The notes beneath the pieces were generated by a model. The model was not told the DNA's origin. It worked only from the letters and a program-made list of their open reading frames with translations, and ran no database searches. From Micromonospora chokoriensis (lineage in GTDB: Bacteria; Actinomycetota; Actinomycetes; Mycobacteriales; Micromonosporaceae), in assembly GCF_900091505.1 (NCBI RefSeq), contig NZ_LT607409.1, forward strand, positions 1,922,001 to 1,986,000: a stretch of DNA of 64,000 nt, in the 5' to 3' direction. The translations under genes and the position numbers were made by a program. Position 1 is the stretch's first letter. The number at the start of each line of letters is the position of its first letter. Below are positions 1 to 7,969 of the stretch, one piece after another.

Positions 1-179
1 GTGGAGTCGGCCTGGACCACCCGGTCGATCTGGTCGGAGAAGCGCTGGACCTGGGCCGGGTTGCGGTCGACGGCCAGCACCTCGCGATCCATCCGGGTGA
101 GCGACGCGGCCAGGTGGCAGCCGAAGCGACCCAACCCGATCACCACGATCCCGCCGCCGTCAGATCGTCTCGCGGACAC
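1..179 (-). CDS. ktrA: KtrA/TrkA-type RCK subunit of K+ transporter (partial, N-terminus only)
   Basis: This is the cytosolic regulatory subunit of a Ktr/Trk potassium uptake system. The reading frame runs from a GTG at 179 off the left edge of the window. The visible N-terminus holds the Rossmann nucleotide-binding motif GLGRFG, then an acidic strand end (AVDRNP) expected to contact the ribose of NAD(H) or ATP. A purine-rich GAGGAGGG lies about 7 nt before the GTG. It starts 17 bp after the stop codon of the transporter gene on the same strand, so the two are probably co-transcribed with the membrane subunit first. About 60 codons are visible and the C-terminal part is missing. Confidence 0.85.
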   Translation of the reverse strand, partial: MSARRSDGGGIVVIGLGRFGCHLAASLTRMDREVLAVDRNPAQVQRFSDQIDRVVQADS

Positions 180-196
180 CTCGACCCTCCTCGCTG

Positions 197-1531
197 TTAG
201 CCGACAATTGGTTGTTCCTGGGGGTAGCGGTAGAGCCGGCGTCTTGTGTTCAGGGCGATCGCCGACCCCAGGGTGAGTGGCCCGACCCGGCCGATGAACA
301 TCAGCACGGTGAGCACGAGTTGACCGCTGGCCGGCAGTTCACCGGCGAGACCGACGGTGAGCCCGGTGGTGCTGAACGCGGAGGTGACCTCGAACAGCGC
401 CGCGACGAGTCGCACGCCCTCGGTGAGCAGCAGCAGGAGCATCGTTCCGGCCGTGACCAGCGCGACGCTGAGCAGAGCCACAGTCACCGCATGTCGTTGG
501 CTGGCGGTGGCCACCCGGCGATGCCCGACGGTCACGTCCGGCTCACCGCGCAACTCGGCCCAGATGGTGAACCCGAGCAGGAAGAACGTGGACACCTTGA
601 TGCCTCCGGCCGTGCTGGCGCTGCCGCCGCCGATGAACATCAGCACGATCAGCAGCGGATAGCTCTCCTCCTGGAGGTCGGCGATGTTCAGCACGCTGAA
701 CCCGCCGGTGCGACTCAACGCGATCTGGGTGAACGACGCGAGCACCTTGCCGGCGGCGTCGTACGAGCCGATGGTGCTGGCGTTGGTCCACTCGGCGGCG
801 AGCAGGCCGACGAAGCCCAGCAGCAGCAGGGCGACGCTGCCCCAGATGGTCAGCTTCGTGGCCACCACCCACCCCGCCGGTCTGCGCCACTCACGGACCG
901 CCTCGAACAGGGCCGGAAACCCGAGCCCGCCGACGATCCCACCGAACGCCAGTGGCAGCGACACCCACGGATCGCGGGCGAAGGCCAGCAGCCCGTCGCT
1001 GTAGAGCGCGAAGCCACCGTTGTTGAACGCCTGGACCGCGTGGAACACCCCCGACCAGAGGGCCCGCCCCGGCCCGTAGTCGTACGCCCACCAGAGTCGG
1101 CCGGCGACCACGGCGGTCATCACCGCCTCGCAGGCGAAGACGGTCACCGCGATCCGACGCAGCAGCCGGGCCACGTCGCCGATCCCGAACTCCGCCGTCT
1201 CGGCCTGCACCAGCAGTCGGTTGCGCAGGCCCAGTTGGCGTGAGACCACCAGGATGACCAGCGCCGCAGCGGTGAGGATGCCGAGACCGCCGAGCTGGGT
1301 GAGCAAAGTGATCACCACGAGCCCCGCGGCGGACCAGTAGTTGGGGGTGTCGTTGATCGCCATGCCCGTCACCGACACCGCCGAGGTGGCGGTGAACAAC
1401 GCGGTGACCAGAGGTGGACGTTGGTGATCGACTGTCGCCCAGCGCGCCATCAGCAGCCCGGTGCCCAGCAGGATCGGCACCAGGAACCCCAGCGGCACCA
1501 GCCGCACGGGGTTACGGAAGAACCAGCGCAC
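197..1531 (-). CDS. ktrB: TrkH/KtrB-family potassium transporter, membrane subunit
   Basis: Ion-conducting subunit of a Ktr/Trk K+ uptake system, 444 aa from the chosen GTG. The four selectivity-filter loops of the superfamily can be read in order: SAVSVTG (about 50-56), FNNGGF (169-174), SRTGGFS (273-279) and FSTTGLT (386-392). A Gly/Ser/Ala-rich loop after the third filter (GGGSASTAGG, 301-310) matches the gating loop of KtrB. The reading frame extends upstream to 1831, but the upstream part is Arg/Pro-rich with no homology. The GTG at 1531 has a good ribosome site (GGAAAAGGAAG) and starts directly at the first hydrophobic segment. The RCK partner follows 17 bp downstream. Confidence 0.9.
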   Translation of the reverse strand: MRWFFRNPVRLVPLGFLVPILLGTGLLMARWATVDHQRPPLVTALFTATSAVSVTGMAINDTPNYWSAAGLVVITLLTQLGGLGILTAAALVILVVSRQLGLRNRLLVQAETAEFGIGDVARLLRRIAVTVFACEAVMTAVVAGRLWWAYDYGPGRALWSGVFHAVQAFNNGGFALYSDGLLAFARDPWVSLPLAFGGIVGGLGFPALFEAVREWRRPAGWVVATKLTIWGSVALLLLGFVGLLAAEWTNASTIGSYDAAGKVLASFTQIALSRTGGFSVLNIADLQEESYPLLIVLMFIGGGSASTAGGIKVSTFFLLGFTIWAELRGEPDVTVGHRRVATASQRHAVTVALLSVALVTAGTMLLLLLTEGVRLVAALFEVTSAFSTTGLTVGLAGELPASGQLVLTVLMFIGRVGPLTLGSAIALNTRRRLYRYPQEQPIVG

Positions 1532-2162
1532 CAGACAATCTTCCTTTTCCGGACGGGTGGCGGAGTGGGAACGCCCATTCCGGAGATTCACCTGCCGGTC
1601 AGTCGTCGACCAACTCCCGGCCAACCACGGGCGGTCTGCTGTCCGCGACACCCTTCGATGACAGGAGACGGCGTTGCGACGTACCCTCTCGACCCTCGGC
1701 GTGGCCGGCGCGCTGCTCGCCGACAACTGACCTCGGCCGGAGCTGATCCGCTCCGACCGATCGCTGGGCCGATCACGCCCGGCCCAGACGCTGGCCCGTC
1801 GTCCGCCACCCGGACGGCGGGCCAGCGGCACGTCCGAGGCGCGAACCGTCAGGCCACGCGGAGTGATCGACTAGGTCGGCGACGTGGGGGTGTCCGGCGC
1901 TCGGGATGGAACGACCTCGCCGATGTGGAGTCGATCATCGGTTGACCGAACCGGGGCGGATGGCGCGAGACGACACACACCACGTGCGGTCCGTGGGGGT
2001 TCGGGCCACCGGGACCGACGACGCTCCGGCGGCCGTGCGGGCCGTTGTAACCTCCGGCCACCTCATTCCCGTTACTTGTGTGTTTCTGCCACATAGCTCG
2101 TGGGTGACGTCACTTCTAGCGTGAGCCGACAACACAGCATCCTGTCCTCACCTGGAGTCGCG
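1532..2162. other. Intergenic region between divergent ktrB and the liv operon
   Basis: I see no convincing gene in these 631 bases; the longer frames are Arg/Pro-rich shadows. One short frame is notable. A TTG at 1674 preceded by ACAGGAGACG would encode an 18-residue hydrophobic peptide (ending at 1730) resembling the start of a signal peptide, possibly a gene remnant. The right end carries a perfect palindrome GTGACGTCAC (2104-2113) and a possible -10 box TAGCGT (2117-2122) for the downstream transporter operon. Confidence 0.5.
2104..2122 (+). promoter_or_regulatory. Putative liv operon promoter with overlapping palindromic operator
   Basis: The 10-bp palindrome GTGACGTCAC is followed 3 bp later by TAGCGT, a plausible -10 hexamer about 40 bp before the ATG of the binding-protein gene. 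A repressor bound to the palindrome would overlap the -35/-10 region. This is read from sequence only; the regulator is unknown. Confidence 0.35.
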
Positions 2163-3362
2163 ATGACGGTCCGGCACACGCGGCGGGCGTTCCTGTCCGC
2201 CGCCACGATGATGGCCGCGGCGCTGGCCGCCACGGCCTGTGGTAGCCCGCAGGACACCGCCACCGGCGGCGGCGACAGCGCCGCGCCGGTCAAGGTCGGC
2301 CTGGTGTACTCCCAGTCGGGTGCCCTGGCCAGTTACGGAAAGCAGTACATCGAGGGGTTCAAGGCGGGGCTCGACTTCGCCACGAAGGGCACCGGCAAGG
2401 TCGGTGACCGGAAGATCGAAGTGACCGAGGTCGACGACGCGGGTGACCCGGCCAAGGCGGTCTCCGCAGCGAAGGACCTGATCGGCAAGGGCACCAAGAT
2501 CATTGCCGGTTCCACCGCCTCCGGTGTGGCGTTGCAGGTCGCGCCGATCGCGGCGCAGAACAAGGTCCTGTTCATCAGTGGACCGGCGGCCACCGACGCG
2601 GTGACCGGCGCGAACAAGTACACGTTCCGCTCCGGCCGCCAGTCCTACCAGGACGTGGTGACCGCCAAGTCGTTCATCGGCGACCCGACCGGCAAGAAGG
2701 TGGTGGTCTTCGCGCAGGACGGCGCGTTCGGCGACGCCAACGAGGCGGCCGTCAAGGCCGTCATCGGTGGGGCGGGCGCCACCGTGAGCAGCGTCCGGGC
2801 CCCGGCCAGCGCCACCGAGTTCACCCCGTTCGCCAGCCAGATCAAGACCGCCAAGCCGGACCTGCTCTTCGTGGCGTGGGCCGGCACCACCGCCCCGGCG
2901 ATGTGGCAGACCCTCGACCAGCAGGGTGTGCTGGCGTCCACCACAGTGGTCACCGGTCTGGACATCCGCGCCTCGTGGCCGACCTTCGGAGCTGCCGGCA
3001 CCAAGATCTCATTCCTGTCGCACTACTTCGACGGCGCCAGCGACACCGAGGCCAGCAAGGCGCTCAAGGCCAAGGTGAACACCATCGACCTGTTCCACCC
3101 GGACGGCTTCGCCGCCGCCCAGATGGTGGTCCGGGCGGCGCAGGAGGGCGGGGACGACGTCGACAAGATGGTCACCGCTCTGGAGGGCTGGAGCTTCGAC
3201 GGGGTCAAGGGCACGATGACCATCCGGGCAGCCGACCACGCGCTGCTCCAGCCGATGTTCCAGGCCAAGCTGGCCGGCAGCGGCACCGAGTTCACGGCCA
3301 CCGCGCAGAAGAGCCTCACCGGTGACGAGACCGCGCCACCGGCCGTGGCCATGAAGGGCTGA
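2163..3362 (+). CDS. livK: Branched-chain amino acid-type ABC transporter, substrate-binding lipoprotein
   Basis: Extracytoplasmic binding lipoprotein (399 aa) of a HAAT-family importer, periplasmic-binding-protein fold type I (Peripla_BP_6). The N-terminus has a twin-arginine motif (TRRAFL, residues 6-11), a hydrophobic stretch and a lipobox LAATAC with the lipidated Cys at 26. It is therefore probably a Tat-exported lipoprotein. The mature part opens with VKVGLVYSQSGALASYGKQ, the usual first strand and ligand loop of LivJ/K proteins. The reading frame extends to 2100, but the ATG at 2163 has GGAG just upstream and gives a clean signal peptide. It is the first gene of livK-G-F-H-M, with 3 bp to livG. 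The substrate cannot be told from sequence; amino acids, amides or urea are all possible. Confidence 0.88.
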   Translation: MTVRHTRRAFLSAATMMAAALAATACGSPQDTATGGGDSAAPVKVGLVYSQSGALASYGKQYIEGFKAGLDFATKGTGKVGDRKIEVTEVDDAGDPAKAVSAAKDLIGKGTKIIAGSTASGVALQVAPIAAQNKVLFISGPAATDAVTGANKYTFRSGRQSYQDVVTAKSFIGDPTGKKVVVFAQDGAFGDANEAAVKAVIGGAGATVSSVRAPASATEFTPFASQIKTAKPDLLFVAWAGTTAPAMWQTLDQQGVLASTTVVTGLDIRASWPTFGAAGTKISFLSHYFDGASDTEASKALKAKVNTIDLFHPDGFAAAQMVVRAAQEGGDDVDKMVTALEGWSFDGVKGTMTIRAADHALLQPMFQAKLAGSGTEFTATAQKSLTGDETAPPAVAMKG

Positions 3363-3365
3363 CCG

Positions 3366-4109
3366 ATGCTCGCCACCCGCGGTCTGACCTGGCGGATCGG
3401 TGAGGTCGCCATCGTCGACAGCGTCTGCCTCGACCTCGAGCCCGGGGAGTTCCTGGGCGTGATCGGGCCGAACGGCGCCGGCAAGACCTCGCTGTTCAAC
3501 CTGATCACCGGCCTGCGTCGGGCCACGGAGGGCCGGATCACCCTGGACGGGCAGGACATCGGGGCGCTTCCGCCGCACCGGCGTGCCCGCCTGGGGCTGG
3601 GCCGTACCTTCCAGGCGTCCTCGGTCTTCGGCTCGCTCAGCGTGCGGGAGAACGTCCGGCTCGCCGTGCAGGCGCACCGCGGGGGCTCGATGGCACTGTG
3701 GCGGCGGGCGGCGGCCGACCGGGAGGTGGCCGCCGCCGCCGACGCGGCGCTGGACCGGGTCGGCCTCGCCCACCGGGGTACGGCACTCGCCGGCACCCTG
3801 GCCCACGGCGAGAAGCGCAAGTTGGAGATCGCCCTGCTGCTCGCCGGCGAACCCCGGGTGATGCTGCTGGACGAGCCGATGGCCGGGGTCAGCGCCGAGG
3901 ACATCCCGGAACTGGTCGCCGTCATCAAGTCGCTGACCGGCGGCAGCGGCCGGGCGGTGCTGATGGTCGAACACCACATGGACGTCATCCTGGATCTGGC
4001 CGACCGGATCGCCGTCATGCACCACGGTGCCCTGCTGGCCTGCGACACCCCGGAGACGGTGATGGCCAACCCCACCGTGCAAGAGGCCTACCTGGGGGAG
4101 TCGCTCTGA
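3366..4109 (+). CDS. livG: Branched-chain amino acid-type ABC transporter, ATP-binding protein (LivG)
   Basis: Cytoplasmic ATPase of the importer, 247 aa. Walker A is GPNGAGKTS (about 34-42). The ABC signature is the LivG-type variant LAHGEKRKLE rather than LSGGQ. Walker B is VMLLDEPMAG, followed by the H-loop in VEHHMD. The C-terminal NPTVQEAYLGE tail is typical of LivG-like ATPases. The gene lies 3 bp after livK, and its stop codon overlaps the livF start (TGATG), so translation is probably coupled. Confidence 0.9.
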   Translation: MLATRGLTWRIGEVAIVDSVCLDLEPGEFLGVIGPNGAGKTSLFNLITGLRRATEGRITLDGQDIGALPPHRRARLGLGRTFQASSVFGSLSVRENVRLAVQAHRGGSMALWRRAAADREVAAAADAALDRVGLAHRGTALAGTLAHGEKRKLEIALLLAGEPRVMLLDEPMAGVSAEDIPELVAVIKSLTGGSGRAVLMVEHHMDVILDLADRIAVMHHGALLACDTPETVMANPTVQEAYLGESL

Positions 4110-4888
4110 TGGAACCCGTTCTCAGTGTGGAGGACCTGTCGGTCCGGATCTCTGGGCTGCACATCCTCCAGGGCGTGTCCTTCACCGTCGCCCCGACCGG
4201 CGTGACGGTCCTGCTGGGCCGCAACGGTGTCGGCAAGACCACCACGTTGCGCGCCGTCCTCGGCCTCACCCCGCCCGCCGGGGAGGTCCGCGGCACCATC
4301 CGGATGGGCGCGCAGAGCCTGCTGAGCCAGCCCACCCACCGGCTGGTCCGCGGTGGGCTCGGCTACGTGCCGGAGGACCGGGACGTGTTCGCCGGCCTCA
4401 CCGTCGCCGAGAACCTCCGGCTCGCCGAACGACGCGGCACCAGCCCGGCGTACGACAAGGTCTTCGCGCTCTTCCCGGAGCTGGACCGGCGCGGACGGCA
4501 ACGGGCCGGCTCGCTCTCCGGCGGCCAACAGCAGATGCTCGCGATCGGTCGGGTGCTGCTCAACGACAACCGGCTGTTGCTCATCGACGAGCCGACCAAG
4601 GGGCTGGCGCCGAAGGTGGTGACCGAGGTGGCCGAGGTGCTGGAACGGGTGGCGGAGTCGGTGCCGGTGCTGCTCGTCGAGCAGAACCTGGCTGTCGTAC
4701 GCCGGCTGGCGCGGGACGCGGTGGTGCTGGCCGCCGGCAAGGTGGCCTGGACCGGCGACGCCCACGAGTTGCTGTTGGAGACGGCGTTGACGAAGTCGTT
4801 GCTGGGTGTCGGCTCGGCGGAGGTGTCCGCGCCGAGCGCGAGGAGTGAGCTTGCGGGCCCCGCAGTCGCGAGGAAGGACCAGCTCTGA
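4109..4888 (+). CDS. livF: Branched-chain amino acid-type ABC transporter, ATP-binding protein (LivF)
   Basis: Second ATPase subunit, 259 aa. It has Walker A LLGRNGVGKTT, the signature LSGGQQQM, Walker B LLLIDEPTKG and an H-loop region VEQN. An in-frame extension upstream of 4109 is only a shadow of livG. The ATG at 4109 overlaps the livG TGA, and the gene ends by overlapping the livH ATG in the same way. The C-terminal 25 residues after the conserved GDAHELL region are short and variable, as is common. It presumably forms a heterodimer with LivG under the two permeases. Confidence 0.9.
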   Translation: MEPVLSVEDLSVRISGLHILQGVSFTVAPTGVTVLLGRNGVGKTTTLRAVLGLTPPAGEVRGTIRMGAQSLLSQPTHRLVRGGLGYVPEDRDVFAGLTVAENLRLAERRGTSPAYDKVFALFPELDRRGRQRAGSLSGGQQQMLAIGRVLLNDNRLLLIDEPTKGLAPKVVTEVAEVLERVAESVPVLLVEQNLAVVRRLARDAVVLAAGKVAWTGDAHELLLETALTKSLLGVGSAEVSAPSARSELAGPAVARKDQL

Positions 4889-5778
4889 TGGGGACCGTGA
4901 TCCTGTTGGCGTTGACCGGGCTCGGCCTGGCGGCGCTGTACTTCCTGGTCGCCTCCGGCCTGTCCCTGGTCTTCGGCCTGGCCGACGTGCTCAACTTCGC
5001 GCACGGGCTGTTCCTCGGCGTCGGCGCCTACGGGACCTGGTGGGCGGCGGGCAACCTGCCGGGCGCGGGCCCCGACGGGTTCGGCTTCGTGTTGGCTGTC
5101 GCGTTCGGGGTGGCCGCCGGCACGCTGGTGGCGATCCTGGTCGAGCTGGTGCTGATCCGCCCGCTCTACTCCCGCACCATCGAGCAGGTGCTGGTCACCG
5201 TCGGCCTGTCGCTGGCCGGGGTGGCGCTGTTGCAGGCCACCTGGGGTGCGGACGCCCGTCCGTTCCCACGCCCCGACTGGACGCGGCAGGTGACCGGGAT
5301 CCTCGGTGCGCAGGTGCCGAACGGCGGCCTGCTGCTGATCATCGCGGCGGTGCTGGTGCTCGGCGCGATCCTGGCGTTCCTGCGCTGGACCCGGTACGGC
5401 CTGGTGATCCGCGCCGGGGTGGAGAACCGGGAGATGGTGACCGCGCTCGGCATCGACGTGCGCAAGGCGTTCACGCTGGTCTTCGCGATCGGCGGGGCGG
5501 CTGCCGCCCTCGCCGGCGCGCTGGGCGGCGTCTACTTCGGCACCGTCTCGCCCGGTCAGGGCAGCTCACTGCTGATCTTCGCGTTCATCGTGGTGGTGAT
5601 CGGCGGGATGGGCTCGGTGGTCGGCTCCGCGTACGCGGCGGTCGTGGTCGGGCTGGTGCAGCAGTTCGTCAACTACTACGGCACGTCCGGGCTGGGCGAC
5701 ATCTGCGTGGTCGGGCTGCTGGCCGTGGTGCTGCTGCTGCGCCCGCAGGGCATCGCCGGAAAGGTGGCAACGGCATGA
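4888..5778 (+). CDS. livH: Branched-chain amino acid-type ABC transporter, permease (LivH)
   Basis: Membrane permease of the HAAT importer, 296 aa, almost wholly hydrophobic with about eight predicted helices. The N-terminal region (GLSLVFGLADVLNFAHG, about 27-43) is the hallmark of LivH. A cytoplasmic loop near 165-190 (GLVIRAGVENREMVTALGID) is the EAA-like loop that contacts the ATPase. The start overlaps the livF stop and the end overlaps the livM start (ATGA). Confidence 0.9.
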   Translation: MGTVILLALTGLGLAALYFLVASGLSLVFGLADVLNFAHGLFLGVGAYGTWWAAGNLPGAGPDGFGFVLAVAFGVAAGTLVAILVELVLIRPLYSRTIEQVLVTVGLSLAGVALLQATWGADARPFPRPDWTRQVTGILGAQVPNGGLLLIIAAVLVLGAILAFLRWTRYGLVIRAGVENREMVTALGIDVRKAFTLVFAIGGAAAALAGALGGVYFGTVSPGQGSSLLIFAFIVVVIGGMGSVVGSAYAAVVVGLVQQFVNYYGTSGLGDICVVGLLAVVLLLRPQGIAGKVATA

Positions 5779-6884
5779 CGCTTCTTCAGACAACACCGAC
5801 GCCGACGCCCACCGTGCCGAAACCCGGCCGTGCCCACCGGGTCCGCCCGTTCCTGCCGCTCGTCGCGCTCGTCGTGCTGGCGATCCTGCCGTACTCGACG
5901 ATCTCCCTACCGGGGATCTTCGAGGGGCCGCTCAACTCACCCGGCACCCTGCAACTGCTCGCCATCTGCCTGATCTTCGGCGGGTTGGCGGCCGGGTACG
6001 ACCTGCTCTTCGGCCGGACCGGAATGCTCTCCTTCGGGCACGCGCTGTACTTCGCCGCCGGTGTCTACGGCACCGACATCCTCGTCACCCGGGCCGGTCT
6101 GCCGCTGTGGCAGGCGGCGCTGCTGACCGTCACCGGCGGCACCATCCTCGCGGCGCTGCTCGGTGCGGTGGCGCTGCGGACGGTGGGCATCGCGTTCGCC
6201 ATGGTCACGTTGGCCTTCGCCCAGGTGGGCGCGATCCTGGTGGCCCGGGACTTCGGCGGGCTCACCGGCGGTGAGGAGGGCCTGCCGCTGGACGTGTCCG
6301 GGCTGCCCGCCGGGCTGGTCGGGGTGACCAACACGGTCAACCTGTACTGGCTGGCACTGGCGTACCTGACGCTGGTGGTCTTCGTGGTGCACCGCGTCAG
6401 CGGGTCGCCGACCGGTCGGGTGCTCGCCGGTCTGCGGGACGACGAACGGCGGATCGGCGTGCTCGGGTTGGACCCGTACCGCTACAAGCTGGTCGCGTTC
6501 ACCCTGGCCGGTGGGTTGGCGGCGGCGGGCGGGGTCGTCTACGTCCTGATCGTCGGCGGCGCGTCGCCGCACATCACGTCCTCCGAGCTGACCCTGTCGC
6601 TGCTGGTCATGGTGGTGCTCGGCGGGCCGGGCACCCGGTGGGGGCCGGTGCTCGGCGGTGTCCTCTACATGTACCTGGACCACCGGCTCACCGCCTTCGG
6701 CACGAGCGACGCGGTGGACAACCTGCCGGCCGTCCTCAGCCACCCGCTGAGCCAGCCGCTGTTCGTCCTGGGGACGGTCTTCATCCTGGCCGTCTACTTC
6801 TTCCCCGGCGGCCTGGCCGGCCTGGCCCCCCGCGTAGCCCACCTGACCCGAGCCCTCCGCCCCAGCCGATCCCCCACCCCCTGA
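5775..6884 (+). CDS. livM: Branched-chain amino acid-type ABC transporter, permease (LivM)
   Basis: Second permease, 369 aa, last gene of the operon. After a Pro/Thr-rich N-terminus, the LivM signature is visible in GYDLLFGRTGMLSFGHALYF (about residues 75-94). The cytoplasmic ATPase-contact loop follows (GRVLAGLRDDERRIGVLGLD). The ATG at 5775 overlaps the livH stop in an ATGA tetranucleotide, which decides the start over a longer frame reading into livH. A perfect palindrome, likely the operon terminator, begins 11 bp after the stop. Confidence 0.9.
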   Translation: MTLLQTTPTPTPTVPKPGRAHRVRPFLPLVALVVLAILPYSTISLPGIFEGPLNSPGTLQLLAICLIFGGLAAGYDLLFGRTGMLSFGHALYFAAGVYGTDILVTRAGLPLWQAALLTVTGGTILAALLGAVALRTVGIAFAMVTLAFAQVGAILVARDFGGLTGGEEGLPLDVSGLPAGLVGVTNTVNLYWLALAYLTLVVFVVHRVSGSPTGRVLAGLRDDERRIGVLGLDPYRYKLVAFTLAGGLAAAGGVVYVLIVGGASPHITSSELTLSLLVMVVLGGPGTRWGPVLGGVLYMYLDHRLTAFGTSDAVDNLPAVLSHPLSQPLFVLGTVFILAVYFFPGGLAGLAPRVAHLTRALRPSRSPTP

Positions 6885-6894
6885 CCCCGACCCT

Positions 6895-6954
6895 GTTGAT
6901 CAAGAGGTTTGCGTCAAGATTCGGCCGAACGATGACGCAAACCTCTTGATCAAC
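6895..6954. repeat. Perfect 22-bp-arm palindrome (family A, GTTGATCA ends); probable bidirectional terminator
   Basis: The left arm 6895-6916 (starting GTTGATCAAGAGG) and the right arm 6933-6954 are exact reverse complements. The 16-nt centre contains another palindrome, TTCGGCCGAA. It lies between the convergent livM and lipoprotein genes, so it can terminate both. Similar palindromes with TGATCA-type ends occur at 13125-13180 and 34388-34461. It has no run of T residues, so it is not a classical intrinsic terminator. Confidence 0.75.
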
Positions 6955-7005
6955 GGGGCTTGGGCGGCGGCCCCCCGTGTGGCCGCCACCCTCCCGTGGG
7001 ACGGG

Positions 7006-7827
7006 TCAGCCGTTGAGCATCTCGTACGCCATCGCTGGAGCCTTGGTGGCGGCGTTGCCCGTGGGGACGGTGATCTTCGGGGTGGTGCCGTAGCCGGTGT
7101 AGTTGACGACGTAGTCGTACGCCTTCGTCTTGCCGGCGGCCGGGATCTTCAACGTCAGCGAGGTCAGGCGCTTGTCCCCGTCGACGACCGCGGTGAACGG
7201 CACCGTCTTCCCGGCTTCGCCGAGTGCCGCCGCCTCGCCGTCGTCCAGCACCTCGGCCGCGTTGCCAGTGCTCACGTCGACGACACCGACGTACTGGCCG
7301 GGGCTCTGCTCCTGAACCGAGGTGGCCGCCTCGATGAGCGGGCCGGTGTTGCCCTGGTCGGCGCTGTCGTAGGCCGGGATGGTGTCGGCGCCGGTCAGCT
7401 TCGTGCGGTCCAGCTTCATCCACTTGTCCGGGAACCTCGGCAGGCCCGGCTTGCCGCTGAACTTCGCCTTCAGCCACGCCTCCTCGCCGATGAGCAGGAA
7501 CGACATCTTCGTGGTGATGCCGTCGGAGCCCGGCGCACCGGTGATGCTGAGTTCGACAGCCTTCGACGCGGGGTCGACCCGACCGGTGTGCGTGTTGGTG
7601 GAGTCCTTCCCACTGAACTGGAACGTCCCCTCGGTGCCGTCCGGGACGGCGTCGAGGAGCGCCTGCTTCGGATCGACCGTCGGGCTGGCGCTCGGGCCGC
7701 TCTGCGGTGCCGCTGCGGGCTCGTCCTTCGGTCCGCAGCCCCCGAGGAGAGTGGTCGCGGCCAGTACGGCGGCGATCGTGCCGACCGTCCGTCCGAAGGT
7801 GCCGGCGGTGCCCGTTGCCTGTGTCAT
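7006..7827 (-). CDS. Lipoprotein, possible LppX/LprG-like (LolA-like fold)
   Basis: Secreted lipoprotein of 273 aa. The chosen ATG at 7827 has a purine-rich GAAAGAGA upstream. Its signal peptide ends in a lipobox LLGGC (Cys about 31), followed by a Pro/Ser/Ala linker. The mature domain (about 50-270) is rich in beta strands with regular Lys/Asp/Gly turns. It resembles LppX/LprAFG-type carriers of actinobacteria, which bind lipids, but I see no diagnostic motif and call this tentative. It is transcribed divergently from the SARP gene. The 142-bp interval contains the heptamer direct repeats described separately, so the SARP protein may control it. Confidence 0.6.
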   Translation of the reverse strand: MTQATGTAGTFGRTVGTIAAVLAATTLLGGCGPKDEPAAAPQSGPSASPTVDPKQALLDAVPDGTEGTFQFSGKDSTNTHTGRVDPASKAVELSITGAPGSDGITTKMSFLLIGEEAWLKAKFSGKPGLPRFPDKWMKLDRTKLTGADTIPAYDSADQGNTGPLIEAATSVQEQSPGQYVGVVDVSTGNAAEVLDDGEAAALGEAGKTVPFTAVVDGDKRLTSLTLKIPAAGKTKAYDYVVNYTGYGTTPKITVPTGNAATKAPAMAYEMLNG

Positions 7828-7893
7828 CGCATGTCTCTTTCTCGCTGCGTGGCTTCTGCCGATGACGATGTTGCGGACCATCACGGCGGTCCC

Positions 7894-7932
7894 GCTGCCG
7901 ATATGCTGCCGTCCGGCTGCCGGGCACTGCCG
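7894..7932. promoter_or_regulatory. SARP-type operator: GCTGCCG heptamer direct repeats
   Basis: Three exact copies of GCTGCCG start at 7894, 7905 and 7916, an 11-bp period (7-bp repeat plus 4-bp spacer). A fourth near-copy, ACTGCCG, starts at 7926. This spacing is what is known for AfsR/ActII-4/DnrI-type SARP operators. The array lies between the divergent lipoprotein and SARP genes. It could serve either promoter; GATGGT-like bases 8-10 bp to the left would suit the lipoprotein gene. Confidence 0.6.
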
Positions 7933-7969
7933 TCCGGTGCTCGCGGGGGTGTCAGGAGCGGAAACTCGC

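Noticed and set aside
1532-1800. c-di-AMP (ydaO) riboswitch before ktrB
   Set aside because: Such riboswitches control K+ transporters, but the conserved segments could not be matched by eye on the minus strand.
1532-1831. N-terminal extension of the KtrB frame
   Set aside because: Arg/Pro-rich, no helix, and a good ribosome site exists at the internal GTG 1531.
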